Origin: Chiridota heheva
Lineage: Eukaryota > Echinodermata > Holothuroidea > Apodida > Chiridotidae
Length of the DNA stretch: 64,000 nucleotides
NCBI GenBank assembly: GCA_020152595.1
Contig: JAIGNY010002020.1
Span: 2,244,501-2,308,500, forward strand
Reading direction: 5' to 3'
The first letter of the stretch is position 1. Every line of letters starts with the position of its first letter. Positions 22,691-36,400 of this stretch are shown in pieces. Made by a program: the position numbers and the translations under genes. Under the pieces are notes generated by a model. That model saw nothing but the letters and a program-made list of their open reading frames with translations. It had not been told where the DNA came from and made no database searches.

Positions 22691-22696
22691 AGGACC

Positions 22697-22738
22697 CCCA
22701 CACACACACACACACATTCATACACACACACACATACA
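22697..22738. repeat. (CA)n microsatellite
   Basis: An interrupted CA run, 'cacacacacacacaca...' with 'ttcata' breaks. Confidence 0.9.
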
Positions 22739-22789
22739 CGTTTTCCTGATTAGGAGTTAAAACCGGGAAATTATTAACATAAAATTGAA

Positions 22790-23460
22790 ACATTGGTAAA
22801 AATTAAGATAAATTTGGTTAAATTATTAAAACTTTTCTTCAATTTGTCAACAAATTACACGAAAGTGGAGAAATTGACAACAACTTCTTCAAAATCGACG
22901 AAAATTGCCTAAAAATGAATAAAATTTCCCTATCAGTGACAAACGATTTACCGTAATGTTAAGGAAAGTGCCCGAAAATGAACAAAATCTCCGGGTCTAA
23001 AATCGAAGAAAATTCCGAAAATGAACTTAAATTAAAGTAAGTTTTGGTAAAATTATTTGAAATTTTTACCCAAATGTTAAGGAAAGTGCCGGAAAATGAA
23101 CAAAATTACCCCAAAATCGAAGAAAATTTCCCGAATATGAAGATAGATTAAAGGAACATTAAGTAAAATTATTTGAAGATTTGGTCAAATTTGTCAACAA
23201 ATTTTCAGAAAGTTGACAAAAATTTACTCAAAATCTAAGAAAATTGCCTGAAATTGAAAACGATTTCCCCAAAGTGGAAGTATTTTACCCAAAATGAACA
23301 ATTATTCCCTAAAATTGTCAAACAATTCACCGAACTTTTAAAGAAAGTACCCAAAAATTTTCAAAAACGAAGTAATTTTCACAAAAGTGAACGAATTTTC
23401 ACTTAAATTGACAAATAATTCATCAAAATTTAAAGGAAAATTCTCGACAATTGAAAAAAA
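22790..23460. repeat. Degenerate tandem repeat, about 118-bp period
   Basis: 'atgttaaggaaagtgcc' recurs at 22956 and 23074 (118 bp apart), with 'gaaaatgaacaaaat', 'aaaatcgaagaaaatt' and 'gtaaaattatttgaa' in matching positions. Weaker copies lie on both sides, including one near 23335. No open frame. Confidence 0.6.
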
Positions 23461-25760
23461 AATTCCAATTAGCAGCAACATCAGTGATGGAACGTGCAAT
23501 TTTTCCACTTGTAACCATGAAATTTTTTGATTCTTGCCACCCCCTGAGAGGTGATCCTTCCTATACGCTCCTGCCAAACACTATGTACCAATATGTTTAG
23601 GAATTAGTGTACAGGCTTTCATATGAATGTGATGGCGCCTTTTTTGGGGGGAAACAGGGAGCAGGGCCTCTAAAGGGGTGGGGGGGGGGGGAAGTGGAGG
23701 TAAACCCCCAGCCCGCATCCCTCTGTCTACACACCTGCATAGGAAATAGGGGGTGGGGTGGCTGAAGTATACTTCAGCCCTTCAACTTTTGTCACATCAT
23801 TTTTTTGACCTTTCAATAATATTTTTAATATATAAATTAATGAAAGGTATAAACTATACTACATTGTTCATCGAAACAGCTAACTTGAAGATTCCATTGT
23901 CTGTAAATCAACACTTTTCTTTCCATCGTTTGAATTGGGACAAAGATGTAGTGGCATAGCGTATGGGTAGCCTCCCCCTCTCCCTTCCTAACCCAGTCCC
24001 TATAAGGGAGCCCGTAAAATTATATACCAATAATTATTGGGGAAAAGCATAAGGCAGTACCGGCGAAAAACGGGTTCAGTACCTGGCGAAAGGTGGTTCA
24101 GTACTGATGAAAAGGGGATTATCAAGGAGGCATTTGCTGGGCCGTAGTCCAAGTGGTCCCACCGGGTCATAAAATAATATGTGTTCAAACAGCGGGGCAA
24201 GTGGAGTGTCTAAGCCCCCTTAAAAATGCTGTAGCCCCACTCCCAATTTTGTCAAAGCCATAAATATAATTAAGTGAAATATCAAATGAATCATAGAAAA
24301 CAGAGACGAACTTGGCAATCTTTATTCATATTGACTGAATTATCATTAACTTTTCCAGTTTGCATCAAACATCCTCAATTTTGCAACAAACAAGTTCAAG
24401 TTTGGACCAAGAATGAAGCTAGAATTGAAGTTTGAAATTTTTAGGCCCCAAGAAAAACTTCCTTTCTACGCCTATGTATATTAGTGGTGGCGGAAGCTGA
24501 AATGATTTGAAGGACCCCAACTCCTGCTGCCCCCAAAACACAAACATACGCAAAAATATGAAAGGGTATTTTTTTGCATCTGCAGAGAGTTAATGAAAAG
24601 ATAAATATCTTATCAAGGTTGCTGAACGTAAAACGATCCAATAAGCTCTTCTAATTGATAAATCATAAAATTCCAGGCAAAATATAATCAGCCCATAAAT
24701 ATCTAATCCAATAATGATCAATGAACAATGCAACCAGGCCCGTAGTTAGGAGGTTTCTCTGTAGGGGAGGGGAAGAGGGATGGAAGGGGGCACTAACACT
24801 CCATGAAAGATTCACAAGAACAAACAAGTCAAACGTCTAATGCTTCTTTCTGGAATATATTTCACTTTCTTCAGACATAAACAGTTATGATAAAAAGTAC
24901 AACAGGGAGGAGTATAAATGTGTACATGAAATTTCAGTGACTTGTCATTACATTTGTTCAATATCTTAAAATAGCTGAGAATACATAACTCTCATGATAA
25001 TATATGTTGGGGCCTGCAAGTCTCATCAACATATTTTGCAGCTGTAAAATAGATGCAATACTAGCAAACAAATAATCCATAAGAATGATTATTCATGAAT
25101 ACTTTTGTTTTCGTCAGAAAAAATACATTTAATAGAAATACTTAGTGAAGCTTTTTGTTTTATATTAATCAAACATACGAAAAAGGTATGCATGCTTATG
25201 TTCTAAGAAACTAATAATTATATATAAAAAATTGTGTAAGGTGAGGATCCTGATGGGAAACTTTGGAAACAACATTTAAGATGTCATGTAGGTTTTTTAT
25301 CAAGATGTCTTCCAAAAAAAGTCAGATTAATTTAGAATTTTTGAAGAAAAATAAATTGCATATACAATAATTGTATCTAGGTAATATAAAGGGGTATGGG
25401 TGAGTGGATGAGATGGGATGGTTGCTGGTCACTACAACAGATTTAAACTTACATAGTTGTTGTCCCAGAGGCATCTTAATTTTGATATGTACAAAATAAA
25501 GAAATTATTTCATTGTTCTTGGCAAATTGACCAATGTATGGAAACAATATAGTCAGGTCAATTTGTAATGAGAGGTAGTTCAACACTGCTAAACTTGGCA
25601 ATCTGAGAATGTTTGTTTTAGGTGCTTCATCACTTTCTCATGAATCTTTTCATTTCCTGAACTTCAGAAGACTAAAACAAATGCATATTCAGCACTATAG
25701 GCACTATTAGTCTTGGACTTTTGGCTCATCAAAGTTTAATCAACTTTTAATCTATGTTTA
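23461..25760. other. Intergenic sequence with transposon-edge motifs
   Basis: No gene seen. G-rich runs at about 23650-23690 and edge-like motifs (ctgtctacacacctg at 23723, ctttctacgcctatg at 24460, caggcccgtagttagg at 24734) resemble the GCGTAGCC termini of hAT-like repeats elsewhere in the window. No complete element could be bounded. Confidence 0.45.
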
Positions 25761-25763
25761 ATC

Positions 25764-25992
25764 GATGATGTATGACTGGACAAAGCATGTACTGAAATGC
25801 TAAATTGGTGATGTATGACTAAACAAAGAATGTACTGAAATGCTAAATTGGTGATGTATGACTAAACAAAGCATGTACTGAAATGCTAAATCGGTGATGT
25901 ACAACTGAAATGCTAAATCAGTGATGTATGACTTGACAAAGCATGTGCTGAAATGCTAAATCAGTGATTTATGACTCGACAAAGCATGTACT
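25764..25992. repeat. 42-bp tandem repeat, about 5 copies
   Basis: 'tgatgtatgac' recurs at 25767, 25809 and 25851. A shortened unit begins near 25893, and further copies begin near 25920 and 25962. Each unit continues 'aaagcatgtactgaaatgct'. Confidence 0.9.
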
Positions 25993-26952
25993 AAAAAAGA
26001 CGGGAAAGTTTATTCTTGCTTGAATTGAAAATAATAATTTTGTTGCACCTCTTTAATCAATATGACACACAGATAAAAACCTGAAAAGGATCACATTATA
26101 AGTAAATACTGAGTTTACCTTAAAATAAATCTTAGACTTGCATACAAATTTGCAAATTGATTCCTGAAAATTCAAAAAGCTGTAAAATGGTCAATTCGTA
26201 ACTGATTTTGATGAACTTTTTATGGTCTTCCATAGATTTTAAAGCAACAGATACCATATACCATTATATGTGAAGAGCAGACATATTATTTCCATTCAAT
26301 GGATTTTTATGTCCTATTTTTTGGCAAAACAATAGTCACTAAAGGATAGAACTTTCTTCATAATCTATATATGTATACATTTATTTGTTCATAATCTGGT
26401 AAAAATGTCAAAATCTTATACTTTTAGCAATAATTTGACATGTATTTTTCACAAATCAGTATACTATGCTCAATCTTGAACGTCATGTCATGCTGGTAAT
26501 CTCATATATGCTGTTTTTCTGCATACAAAATTTCTACTTAACTTCTTGAACAGATTTAATTCGCCATTAAAAAGCATAGACAACCTATTAACCTTCCTTT
26601 TAATTGCTATATAGAGACAGAAACAGTTGCCCTTTTAACATTAAATATTAGGAAAAATATAAGTATCTTCTAGAAACCACTAATTTTCAATCCTAATCCA
26701 TAGAATGGTCCTTTCTTGGTATGAATGGTCCTTCCGTGGTATGAATGGTCCTAAACTTGGTCTCTGGTAGCATCTACCATATATATTTTCAACAGAACAT
26801 GATTGAAATGATTCTACAGACAATACCTAAACGAAAAAGTTACATGCTGAACAAATAACAAAGTTTGATCAAAGAAATTAATGAAAATAGATTTAATAAG
26901 AATAATTTATCAAAATTTTAATAAAGTGATCTCAATGGAAATTATTCTTGTC

Positions 26953-27913
26953 TAAAGTAGACTGTTGTAGAAATGAGACTTTCTAAGTAGACAGTTGTAG
27001 AAATGAGACTTTCTAAGTAGACTGTTGTACAAATGAGACCTTCTAAGTAGACTCTTGTAGAAATGAGACCTTCTGAGTAGGCTGTTGTAGAAATGAAACT
27101 TTCTAAGTAGACAGTTGTAGAAATGAGACTTTCTAAGTAGACAGTTGGAGAAATGAGACTTTCTAAGTAGACTGTTGTAGAAATGAGACTTTCTACATAG
27201 ACTGTTGTAGAAATGAGACTTTGTAAGTAGACTGTTGTAGAAATGAGACTTTCTACATAGACTGTTGTAGAAATGAGACTTTCTAAGTAGACAGTTGGAG
27301 AAATGAGACTTTCTAAGTAGACTGTTGTAGAAATGAGACTTTCTACATAGACTGTTGTAGAAATGAGACTTTGTAAGTAGACTGTTGGAGAAATGAGACT
27401 TTTTCAGTAGACTGTTGTAGAAATGAGACTTTCTACATAGACTGTTGTAGAAATGAGACTTTGTAAGTAGACTGTTGGAGAAATGAGACTTTTTAAGTAG
27501 ACTGTTGTAGAAATGAGACTTTCTACATAGACTGTTGTAGAAATGAGACTTTGTAAGTAAACTGTTGGAGAAATGAGACTTTTTAAGTAGACAGTTGGAG
27601 AAATGAGACTTTGTAAGTAGACTGTTGTAGAAATAAGACTTTGTAAGTAGACTGTTGGAGAAATGAGACTTTCTAAGTAGACTGTTGTAGAAATGAGACT
27701 TTGTCAGTAGACTGTTGGAGAAATGAGACTTTTTAAGTAGACTTGTAGAAATGAGACTTTCTAAGAAAACTGTTGGAGAAATGAGACTTTCTAAGTAGAC
27801 TGTTTGAGAATTGAGACTTTCTAAGTAGACTGTTGTAGAAATGAGACTTTCTATGTAGACTGTTAGAAAAATGAGACTTTTAAAGTAGACTGTTGTAGAA
27901 ATGAGATTTTCTA
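26953..27913. repeat. 30-bp minisatellite, about 32 copies
   Basis: The unit is GTAGAAATGAGACTTTCTAA followed by GTAGACTGTT. Variants (TTCTACATAG, TTGTAAGTAG, GTTGGAG) recur in ordered blocks between 27180 and 27580, indicating higher-order duplication. A 3-bp indel near 27740 changes the register. No gene. Confidence 0.96.
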
Positions 27914-28069
27914 AGCATCAATATTTGATCTGGCATCTGCCATGTCCGTTTCATAAAGATGAATGAAGGCTCTTATCAAGAGAAGAACACACTCTAAAGG
28001 CCACTAGACACAACATTTATCTTTGTCATTTTAACACTAAAAATTTCAGATTTAGAATGAGAAAGTTCA

Positions 28070-28555
28070 TGGTTTGGTTTGTTGATGTTTAATGGCACCG
28101 CGACAGTCAGAAACAAATATGCCAAGAGGGTGTTAATAAATAATGGTGTAAGTGTAAGAGTAAGGATAGTGAGGAGATGGAAGGTTTGTTAGGGAGATAA
28201 AGGGGACAAGCTGAAAGTGAAGAGAAAAATTTAGGTGAAAAGAAAGGGGTGTGTAAGGTTAGTTCAAGAGGGGGAAAGGGGGAGGAGATTATATGTGGTG
28301 GAAGAGATTGTTGTTGCAGAAAGGTTGATGTTTGAGAAAGAATTGTTTTCGAATGGGTCCGAGATTGAGAAGAGTGAGGAGAGAAGAGATCTGGTATAGG
28401 GGTAGGTTAAAAAATATGCTGGATGGAGAGATCGATGTTGCAAGTGGGGCAGGGAAGCCGGATAAAAGATAGGAGTGAGTAAGAAAGGATTAGCCAAGGC
28501 GAATGCCGGTGACAATTATATTTTCCCTGTGGTTGCGACTATGCAGACTATTGCT
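28070..28555 (-). mobile_element. 5'-truncated 3' fragment of the RNase H-bearing LINE family
   Basis: Its 3' end ('gttgatgtttaatggcaccgc' on the plus strand) matches the 3' end of the LINE at 37860-40250 ('gtttgatgagggcttaacgg' then 'caccacaaca'). The decayed minus-strand reading LTHSYLLSGFP matches [11 protein letters not shown] of that copy. It therefore holds only the last ~480 bp, as expected from incomplete target-primed reverse transcription. Confidence 0.7.
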
Positions 28556-29758
28556 CAGAAAGGGAGAATGAGGGCATGAAACTACATTCCACGCCAATCA
28601 CCTTTACACAAATAAAATGAAACTCAAAACTATAATATCTCCTTTAGTTAAAAAAAGTTAATAGTAGACTTTCCATACCAGTTATTTCCACACAAAGAAG
28701 ATCAAACCTTAAACAGAAGTATCTTAAAGTCCTCTGTGATATAAATAAACTATGTTTTCCAATCAAATATCTTTTTTCTTACCTTATTTAAAAACTTACA
28801 ATATTTTATGAGAACATCAAAAGTTACTTCCTACTAAATAAGCACAAGATACAATGCTATAGAACAGTGACAATAACAGGTCGTTATGTTGTGCATACAG
28901 CTCATTCCTATTTTTCAATTATTATTTTTTTACATTTTCATACATTTTCAATTATTTGCTTGGTTAGTAATAAGATCAGTAGACACCATAGATATATTCC
29001 CATTCTCACTTAATTGTTGGCATATTACTTGTCATAATTCATCATAATACAGAATTGAGTTTTTCTTTAAGTTTATATTAACGAAACAAATCTTAAATAT
29101 GATGTGTTGAAAAATGAAATCACATTAAATAAAATCTTATTACAATCAAAATCAGCTTTGCAGTTTTTCAGTTTAGATAATTCTTGGCAATTTGAACAAA
29201 TTCGTCTTAATACTGGAGTTGTAACAATATTTATCAGGCAGAAATCTTATTATGTATTCTTACATATATATTTAATAGAATATAAGTTTCATTCAAAATA
29301 AAGTTGTGTATATATAAAATTAAGAGTACAAATTTAACAATAAATTTCTCATTATGAATGAATTTTGATGAATAGTACTCAACATATGATGAAATATTCA
29401 TTAGAATATAGTTAAGATATTATATACCATATCACATATACCACCAATGTACAGTAAGCCTTACCTAAACAAGACATTTGAAAGCATTTTCACTTAAATG
29501 TTAATGTCAGGACCATTATGGTGCATATGTTTGGGTTAAGTTCCCTTAGTTCCCTGCTAACAAAAGCACAAGTCCAGAATGTGAGGGGAACTAAAAGATG
29601 CCACACAAACTAAAATAAGCTTTCAAATGTCATGTCTAGCTACATCTTGATGATTATGCAATTCCTCAATCTCTCTTAGATCTTTCTCTTTAAGAATGTC
29701 CTGCATCAATTCTGCACATAAAAACACTACAGGTATAAAACCAGATACTAAATGTCAC
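28556..29758. other. AT-rich intergenic sequence
   Basis: No domain, array or element found. The 65-codon plus-strand frame at 29104-29301 has no recognisable features. Confidence 0.5.
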
Positions 29759-29762
29759 TTAA

Positions 29763-29927
29763 AGGATTAGTTTAGTGGTCAAGCATGTCTATCTCATATG
29801 AAAGAGGACTTCAAAAGAAACAAATGGTGAAGAAAGCATTGCAAAATCTTATTCCATTAAGGAGATATTTAAGTTTAAAGTTTGGTATCATTTCTGTAGA
29901 AACTTGCTTGACCACTAAACTAATCCT
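29763..29927. mobile_element. 165-bp MITE flanked by TTAA
   Basis: Perfect 23-bp terminal inverted repeats: AGGATTAGTTTAGTGG... from 29763 to 29785 is the exact reverse complement of 29905-29927. Each end is bordered by TTAA (29759-29762 and 29928-29931), and similarity stops outside. A TTAA duplication points to a piggyBac-like mobiliser, although TTAA is itself palindromic. No coding capacity. It lies about 500 bp downstream of the stop codon of the GH63-like gene and may be in its 3' UTR. Confidence 0.85.
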
Positions 29928-30419
29928 TTAATGTCCATGTCACTGTTTGACAAACCTGCTGGATGTTTCTCCCACACTCAAATCAACACTCTTATATATT
30001 TCATAATATAAAATCTCTTAAAAAAATAATCTTCTCCTTATCTGTTGATGCCTTTTCTACATGACAGATAAAATACCAAGATGTCATTCAGGATATCACC
30101 CATATGGGATGTGCTCCTGTGCCACACACAAGGCTAATTACAAGGGATACAAAGAGAAATCAAATACAAAAAAAAATTCAATTATATGCCACTGTAAACA
30201 TGGTAGTTGAATCGTGAAAGCCCCTATATGAGAAACATAGAAAGTCAAATCCTAAGAAAATCTGTAGTACTTACAAACATTACCTTACACACAGGTTTCT
30301 TGTTTTGTCAATCCTGTTTTTCTTAAGTCAAATACACCAACCACCAAATATATTCTACATGTAAAGTGTGAAAAAAGGAGTACAGTAACTATTAGTTCCG
30401 GTTTCCATTTGTCTGCATG

Positions 30420-30492
30420 CTAGTTAAACTTCTCATGCTTTCTGATTTTATCAAGGCACGATGACACCACTGCAGTCCAGCCAGTTTGGTGA
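30420..30492 (-). CDS. GH63-like gene last coding exon
   Basis: Encodes [24 protein letters not shown] then TAG (30420-30422). The HQTGWT motif terminates the family's catalytic barrel, which makes this short exon, invisible in an ORF scan, a confident call. Acceptor gtgactgtag lies on the plus strand as ctacagtcac in reverse. No AATAAA-type signal was found close by. Confidence 0.9.
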
Positions 30493-33400
30493 CTGTAGAA
30501 TAGGATTGAAAGAAATTGAATTCATGACTTGATTAAAAATGTCTTTTATTATAAGGAACAAATGGTACAACATTCAACATGGGAAAAAAGCTACAAAGAA
30601 ATTGTACGCGAGGTATTTCTATATAGTTGTATCAGGCGTTTTTACATTGTTGTTTTTATTTAAACTTATAGAAGCTGCCATTGGCACCATATATACATAG
30701 CAATGTTTAGAATTTTAGATATATAGCAGTATTTACAAACTTGTCAAATATAATGTCTTGAATAAATAAGTAATCCTTCAAAACAAAATGAAATGCTAAT
30801 AAAATTTAAAGGTTAATTAAATGTGATCCATCATTTTTCAACATAAAACTTCTCAAGAAAAATCAGTGACTTTGATACTGTCATACATTATCTAATATCA
30901 TCTAAAGTTGTAGAATTACAATTTTCTACAGTGGGTGTCCTTCTGTCCAAAATAAACACATTTTTTCTAATAAGCTCATTCACAAAAGTCATTATTTGAC
31001 AATTAACCATTTCTGACATGACAATATTAAATGATACTTATCCCAAGCTTGAGATCTTATTTTCATAAAAGGATTGCAAGGCATACCAAATGATCCCTTC
31101 TCCGTGTCTTACAAATTAGTTAATTATCATTTCCTATGACCATTAAATATTTTTGCATTAAAAGAATGACCCTAAGACAGGGTTCGACAAATCAACCTGG
31201 AGACAGCATGTCCACCGGGCATTGAACTTTGCATTTATTGTTGACCTGAAAGAAAATCAGGTTGCCCAAGACTTTTATATGCTCATGTTTAATGCAAACT
31301 ATGCTAACAAATTTTGTTGTCTTACAGAAAGACACAGCAAAAATTATGGTTGCCTGTATATAATTTTTGTTTGTCCCAGGCAGCCAGACAGGTGATTTGT
31401 TAATCCCTACCCTAGGAACAAGAAATTGCAGCATAATGTACAGGAATTACACAAAATGATGGCTCTTAAAGATGATATACTACATGTTATATACAACACT
31501 GCTTTGTTTAAATTCTCAATATAAAAATATTAAGACCAGATTTGAGATGTTTTAAGATTCAGTTGGTGATTATTCTTTTTGCCATATTATTTTTCAATGA
31601 ATACACATATTGACACTTTCTACCAAACAGTATCCACAACATACAACACATACTGAGAACTAAGAGCAGCCAAGATAAAGATGACTCACCTTGCACCAAT
31701 CCCATGTCCATCGTCGCCGTGGAAATACTCATAAAACAAAACAAGATCTTTAAAGTTTGGATCATCTTTGTAGAGAGGATTATCCCCATGACATGGTCGT
31801 TTTCCATTCTCATCGGGAACAAAAATGTTGATTAAACGAGAGGATATTTCATCTGCACATTCGCTGAGTCTTTTCATGTTTCCTGAGCCTGTTGGACATT
31901 CAATCTTTAGAGTCTCCCCATAGAAGTAGTCATACCTTTCCAAAGCCTCAATGATCAGGTAGTTAACTAGAATTTGAAACAATAGTAGATTGCAATATGA
32001 TTGAAAATGTAAGACAGAGGCTTCATGACCCAAGACTTTCAGCGAGATTAGAAAATTATTTATTAGGTTGACTTTTAATTACCATGTAACTCTTTAAGCC
32101 ATCATTAATAGCATATATTAAAGGAGACGTAATTTAATCCAATGGTAGGCTTGTTGATTTATGTTTTTTACACTCCAATAAATAGCAGAGTAAAATTGTA
32201 ATTTTGTAAATGATGAAAGCTTTAGAGAGAAACTGATAGTAAATTCAAATCAGAGAGAAACTGATAGTGAAGTCAAATATTAGTTATTACTTTAAATTAA
32301 TTCGTCTTGTAGAGATAACTTTAAAGTATCAAATCAGCTTATATCAAAACTTCTCAAAAAGTCCTGCATACATTTTACAAAATAATCTCTAACATATTCA
32401 AACTGCAAAACAATTGATTCAGGACAAGTAAAGAATAAAAAACGTTGTTTTTTTTGCTTAAGTAGTGTCTTACCACACAGCCAAATAGGACCCCTCCAAT
32501 TACTGTTTCCCCCAAAGAGGTAGGTGTTGGACTCCCCTGGGACGTAGTCCACACGGTACTCCTCTCCACTCACATGGAAGACAAAAGGCTCTGTCTCGTG
32601 GATCTAAAGGGATATCAGTGCGCATGAAATTGATTAAACAATGATCTTAAATAATGATTCAGCAAATGTGGGCAGGATTAACAACAGAAAAGAAATATTA
32701 TTTTCATTGGCTATCCCCTATATAATCAGGCTCTGTTTTCAAGTTGTTAATTTACATATTATGAATAAATGGTGCTCCGTTATACGGAACAGAATTTCAG
32801 ATCTGGGAGAAAGTTTCCTTCAGAATATTTCACCCAGCTCAGATATTCATTAATTTCGTTAGTATCAATCAAAATTTAACACACGATTTTTTAAAGTAAG
32901 GAACCTGCTTAGGTAAAGAATTTCAAAGAAACGTTTCGTTGGTCAAGTATGTCAATAATGTTTGATAGGGTAATAAAAGGCAAACATGATTGTGGTGAAA
33001 GCACAATTTTGTTTTGTTCACAAGATACTAAATTATAAAACGACTGGTGTGTAAACTCTACTATAGATAATTTACCTCATACTCCTACTATATTGTTCAT
33101 TGATTTCACTGAAAATTAATTTCCTTTTAACTACAGATAATGCTAAGGAATTGAAGATATGATGTAAATTCAGGGCTGATACAAGTTGCTTCGACTCAAA
33201 TCTGTGAGAATTTCAGCCTTAAATATCTCCTTTAAAGGAAAAGATTTTTGAAAACCTCCTGTCAGTTTCGCTTCTTTTACTATTAAGTAAAAAATAACAT
33301 ATATACACTCTACCTGTAATCTTATTCTTTAATGTAGCACTGAAAATACTAAAGTACTGCATATGAAATAGCTTTTATAACTAACCTTAGATAAGGATCT

Positions 33401-36400
33401 GATACCATATGGAGCTAGAAATTCATTCTCGTCAAACAGGTATGCAAGAACTCGTTTGAGATTCTTTCGAGATGGGATGCCAAGTAAATGGCGACCTTCA
33501 CCTGTGTCTTCACTTGTCATATAGCTGATCTGCGATTAGAAGAAAATACGACTGCTTGATGCAAAGTCTAAGCTTGGCAGTGATGATGTACTAAAATATT
33601 CCAATACACTTCATCTAATTTACAATTACTAAACTTTACTAAGTCTTGAAGTTAGTTGGAACTGAAATTCGTTGGAATACTTTGTGAAAATTTGTACTGC
33701 TTTTATGAACCTACTTTTCAATTCTTTATTATTCAACATACATATAACATAAATGATGGAATTGCTTTAAGTGGTTCTTCCATTCATATTCTCTCATTTT
33801 GATTAGCATTTAACTTTTTTTTTGAATGTTTGCAAAATTTCTTTGACATTCCCAGTGTCTCTTACCCTACCTTACTATCTTAACCACTCCCATCCCTACC
33901 CCATTCATTATCGACTATTGATGGTTTTTTCTTTTTCAAATAAGGTTAAAATAAATGCAAATTCAACACTAAAGAGGGGGTGAAGGAGGAGGGGGGGAGC
34001 TAAACATTAATGAAAGAAATAATCCAGAATTATAACCCTAAATATTTAGCTCTTTGTGACTGAATTCTTCCAACAGCATTGTCCAAGATTGTACCAAAGT
34101 TACTAACATGAGAACCAAGATCAGTTCTGTGCTTGAGGAACCATTGCAGCCTTTTGTTGAATCCTGGCAGGTTCTTAATCCTCTTTTCTTCCAAGGTGAG
34201 TGATGCAAACAGAGGTATGAGCCCCACCATGGATCGTATACGCAGCGGAATGGTGCAAGTGCCTGTGCTGAGTACGTCATAGTAGAACCCATCATCTTCA
34301 TCCCATAGACCTTAAAGGGGGAAAAAAATCACAATTTCATGCAACTAAATTTGGAACACACAGCAGTGACTAAACTATATTACTTGATTTTCTCATTTCA
34401 ATTAAAATGATAGACCGTAAGTCATTTTGATCGAAGATGATACTTTTAAGATTCTCAGCAATATTTTACAAGCTATTGACACATTTGGTTTATACATGAT
34501 ACCTACTTCAAATGTGCATTCAATAACATTTTATGTTCCATTAAGAATTTTTGGCCCTTAGACCCCTCCAACCCGACACCCCCAATTTTGTCAAATCAGG
34601 GGTAATCTACACCATTCAACCCGAGAGACTCTTCACAATTCATTGACTAGCATCCAGCTAGTGTTACACCATACACAACACAGGGGTAATGTATTCCTTC
34701 TTGTCTGACAACATCTTTATAGTCTATTCAGTTTACTTGTTAGCAACCAGCTACTGTTACACTGTACACAATAGGTTATTCATCGTGGGCTCAAGCAACA
34801 TAACTGCTGTTTAGTGATGCGAATCAGATTAGTCCTTGGTGGAGCCTAAATAAAAGATATACATTATATGCTTGGGAGGACTTTGTGCAAAAGGCATGAA
34901 TAATTGATGGACCATTCCTCGTAGCGATGGTTATTTCATCATGCCATATATGAAAACTAATCAGTGGAAGTAGCTCAAATGTATAGCCACATACATTTAG
35001 TACAATTAGGCTTTTTATTATACAAAACATTGGCAGACAGAGAAAAATTAATTGATACAATGCTTTCTTGAAAAGTTTGATCCTAACTTGACATAAACCA
35101 AAATCAACCTCTCTGATTAAGGAAATAAACCACAACCACCATAGCAACGCTGTAACTAGGTGGGGCAAACAAACCTCAAATCCACAATCATGAATGACTA
35201 ATGCATTGACATTTAAATGTTCATGAAGCAATACCTTTCCTTAGGAGAAATGGTTTATCAATCATTCACAATTAATGCACATTATCACCTCAGGCATTAT
35301 GATACACAGCTACTTTTATCACCAGTTTGAAAACAAACTTCTCCCACTAAGACACTTAACACGGATGAGTGATTTCAATCACAAAAGTGCTTTGATTATT
35401 CAGCTCTGCTTTGTGTAATCTTATACACACAAATAGCCTTGGGCTGATTGGCTGTGGCCTGCCTGAGAATGGCAGATAAACAATCATTGTTTGGAGTGGA
35501 AACACAATACACTGAGCAGAAAGTTGGGTTGGTAATTGTCATACCCGAGTTTTCAGGATTAATGCAGGTGTCTTAAAAGTTGGGTTGGTAATTGTCATAC
35601 CTGAGTTTTCAGGATTAATGCAGGTGTCTGGTGCAGGTAGGCTTAATCACAAGTGCTTCTTCTGAATCAGAAGCTATTACTAAAATGGAAAGCTGCCTAG
35701 AGGATGTTAGAGGGTGGATGCTTTAAAACAAGCTTAAAATGAATGATGCCAAAACGGAGGTTATTTTGTTTGGCACTACTCTTCAACTCAATAAATTGAC
35801 CCAAAAATCTGTCAAAGTGGGTGGTGGTTTAGTTAATGCTGTCCATTGTGTTCGTGATCTAGGAGTGTGGCTAGATAGCAACCTAAACTTAAAGCAGCAC
35901 GTTATGAAAAAATGCAGGTCTGCATTTGTAAATTTGTACAACATTAATAAAATAAGAAATATGTTGACAAACAGTGCAACAGAGACCCTAATTCATTCAT
36001 TGGTTCATTCACACATTGACTACTGCAACTCTCTCTTGGCTGTTGGTTACCGGTTGAAATGCGTATAAGATATAAAATACTTGTTCTTGTTTTTAAATGT
36101 ATCCATAAAATGGCCCCAAAATATCTTCAAAACTTAATAATTTATGATCTAAGAAACAAATCCGCAGTCTGGCTTAATGTACCCAATATTTCATGTATTA
36201 CTCTGGGGGGTAGGGCCTTCTGCAGACTCTGCCCACTTTGGTGGAATGATCTCCCACTTCAAATAAGAAAAATCAATTGTCTTCACGTGTTTCTGAAATC
36301 AATCAAAACACATTTATTTATGGTTTATTTTAGTAATTAAGTATGTATTGTATTCATGTTATTCTTTGTAAAGCGTTTCTGAATATGCTTGTATAGAAAG

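Noticed and set aside
23738..24474. A single element from 'cataggaaatag' to 'ctacgcctatg'
   Set aside because: The ends look alike, but the flanking octamers (cacacctg and tatattag) do not match and nothing inside supports one element.
34038..34301. 87-codon minus-strand ORF starting [10 protein letters not shown]
   Set aside because: Wrong-frame shadow of the exon 34108-34310, whose correct frame gives [11 protein letters not shown].
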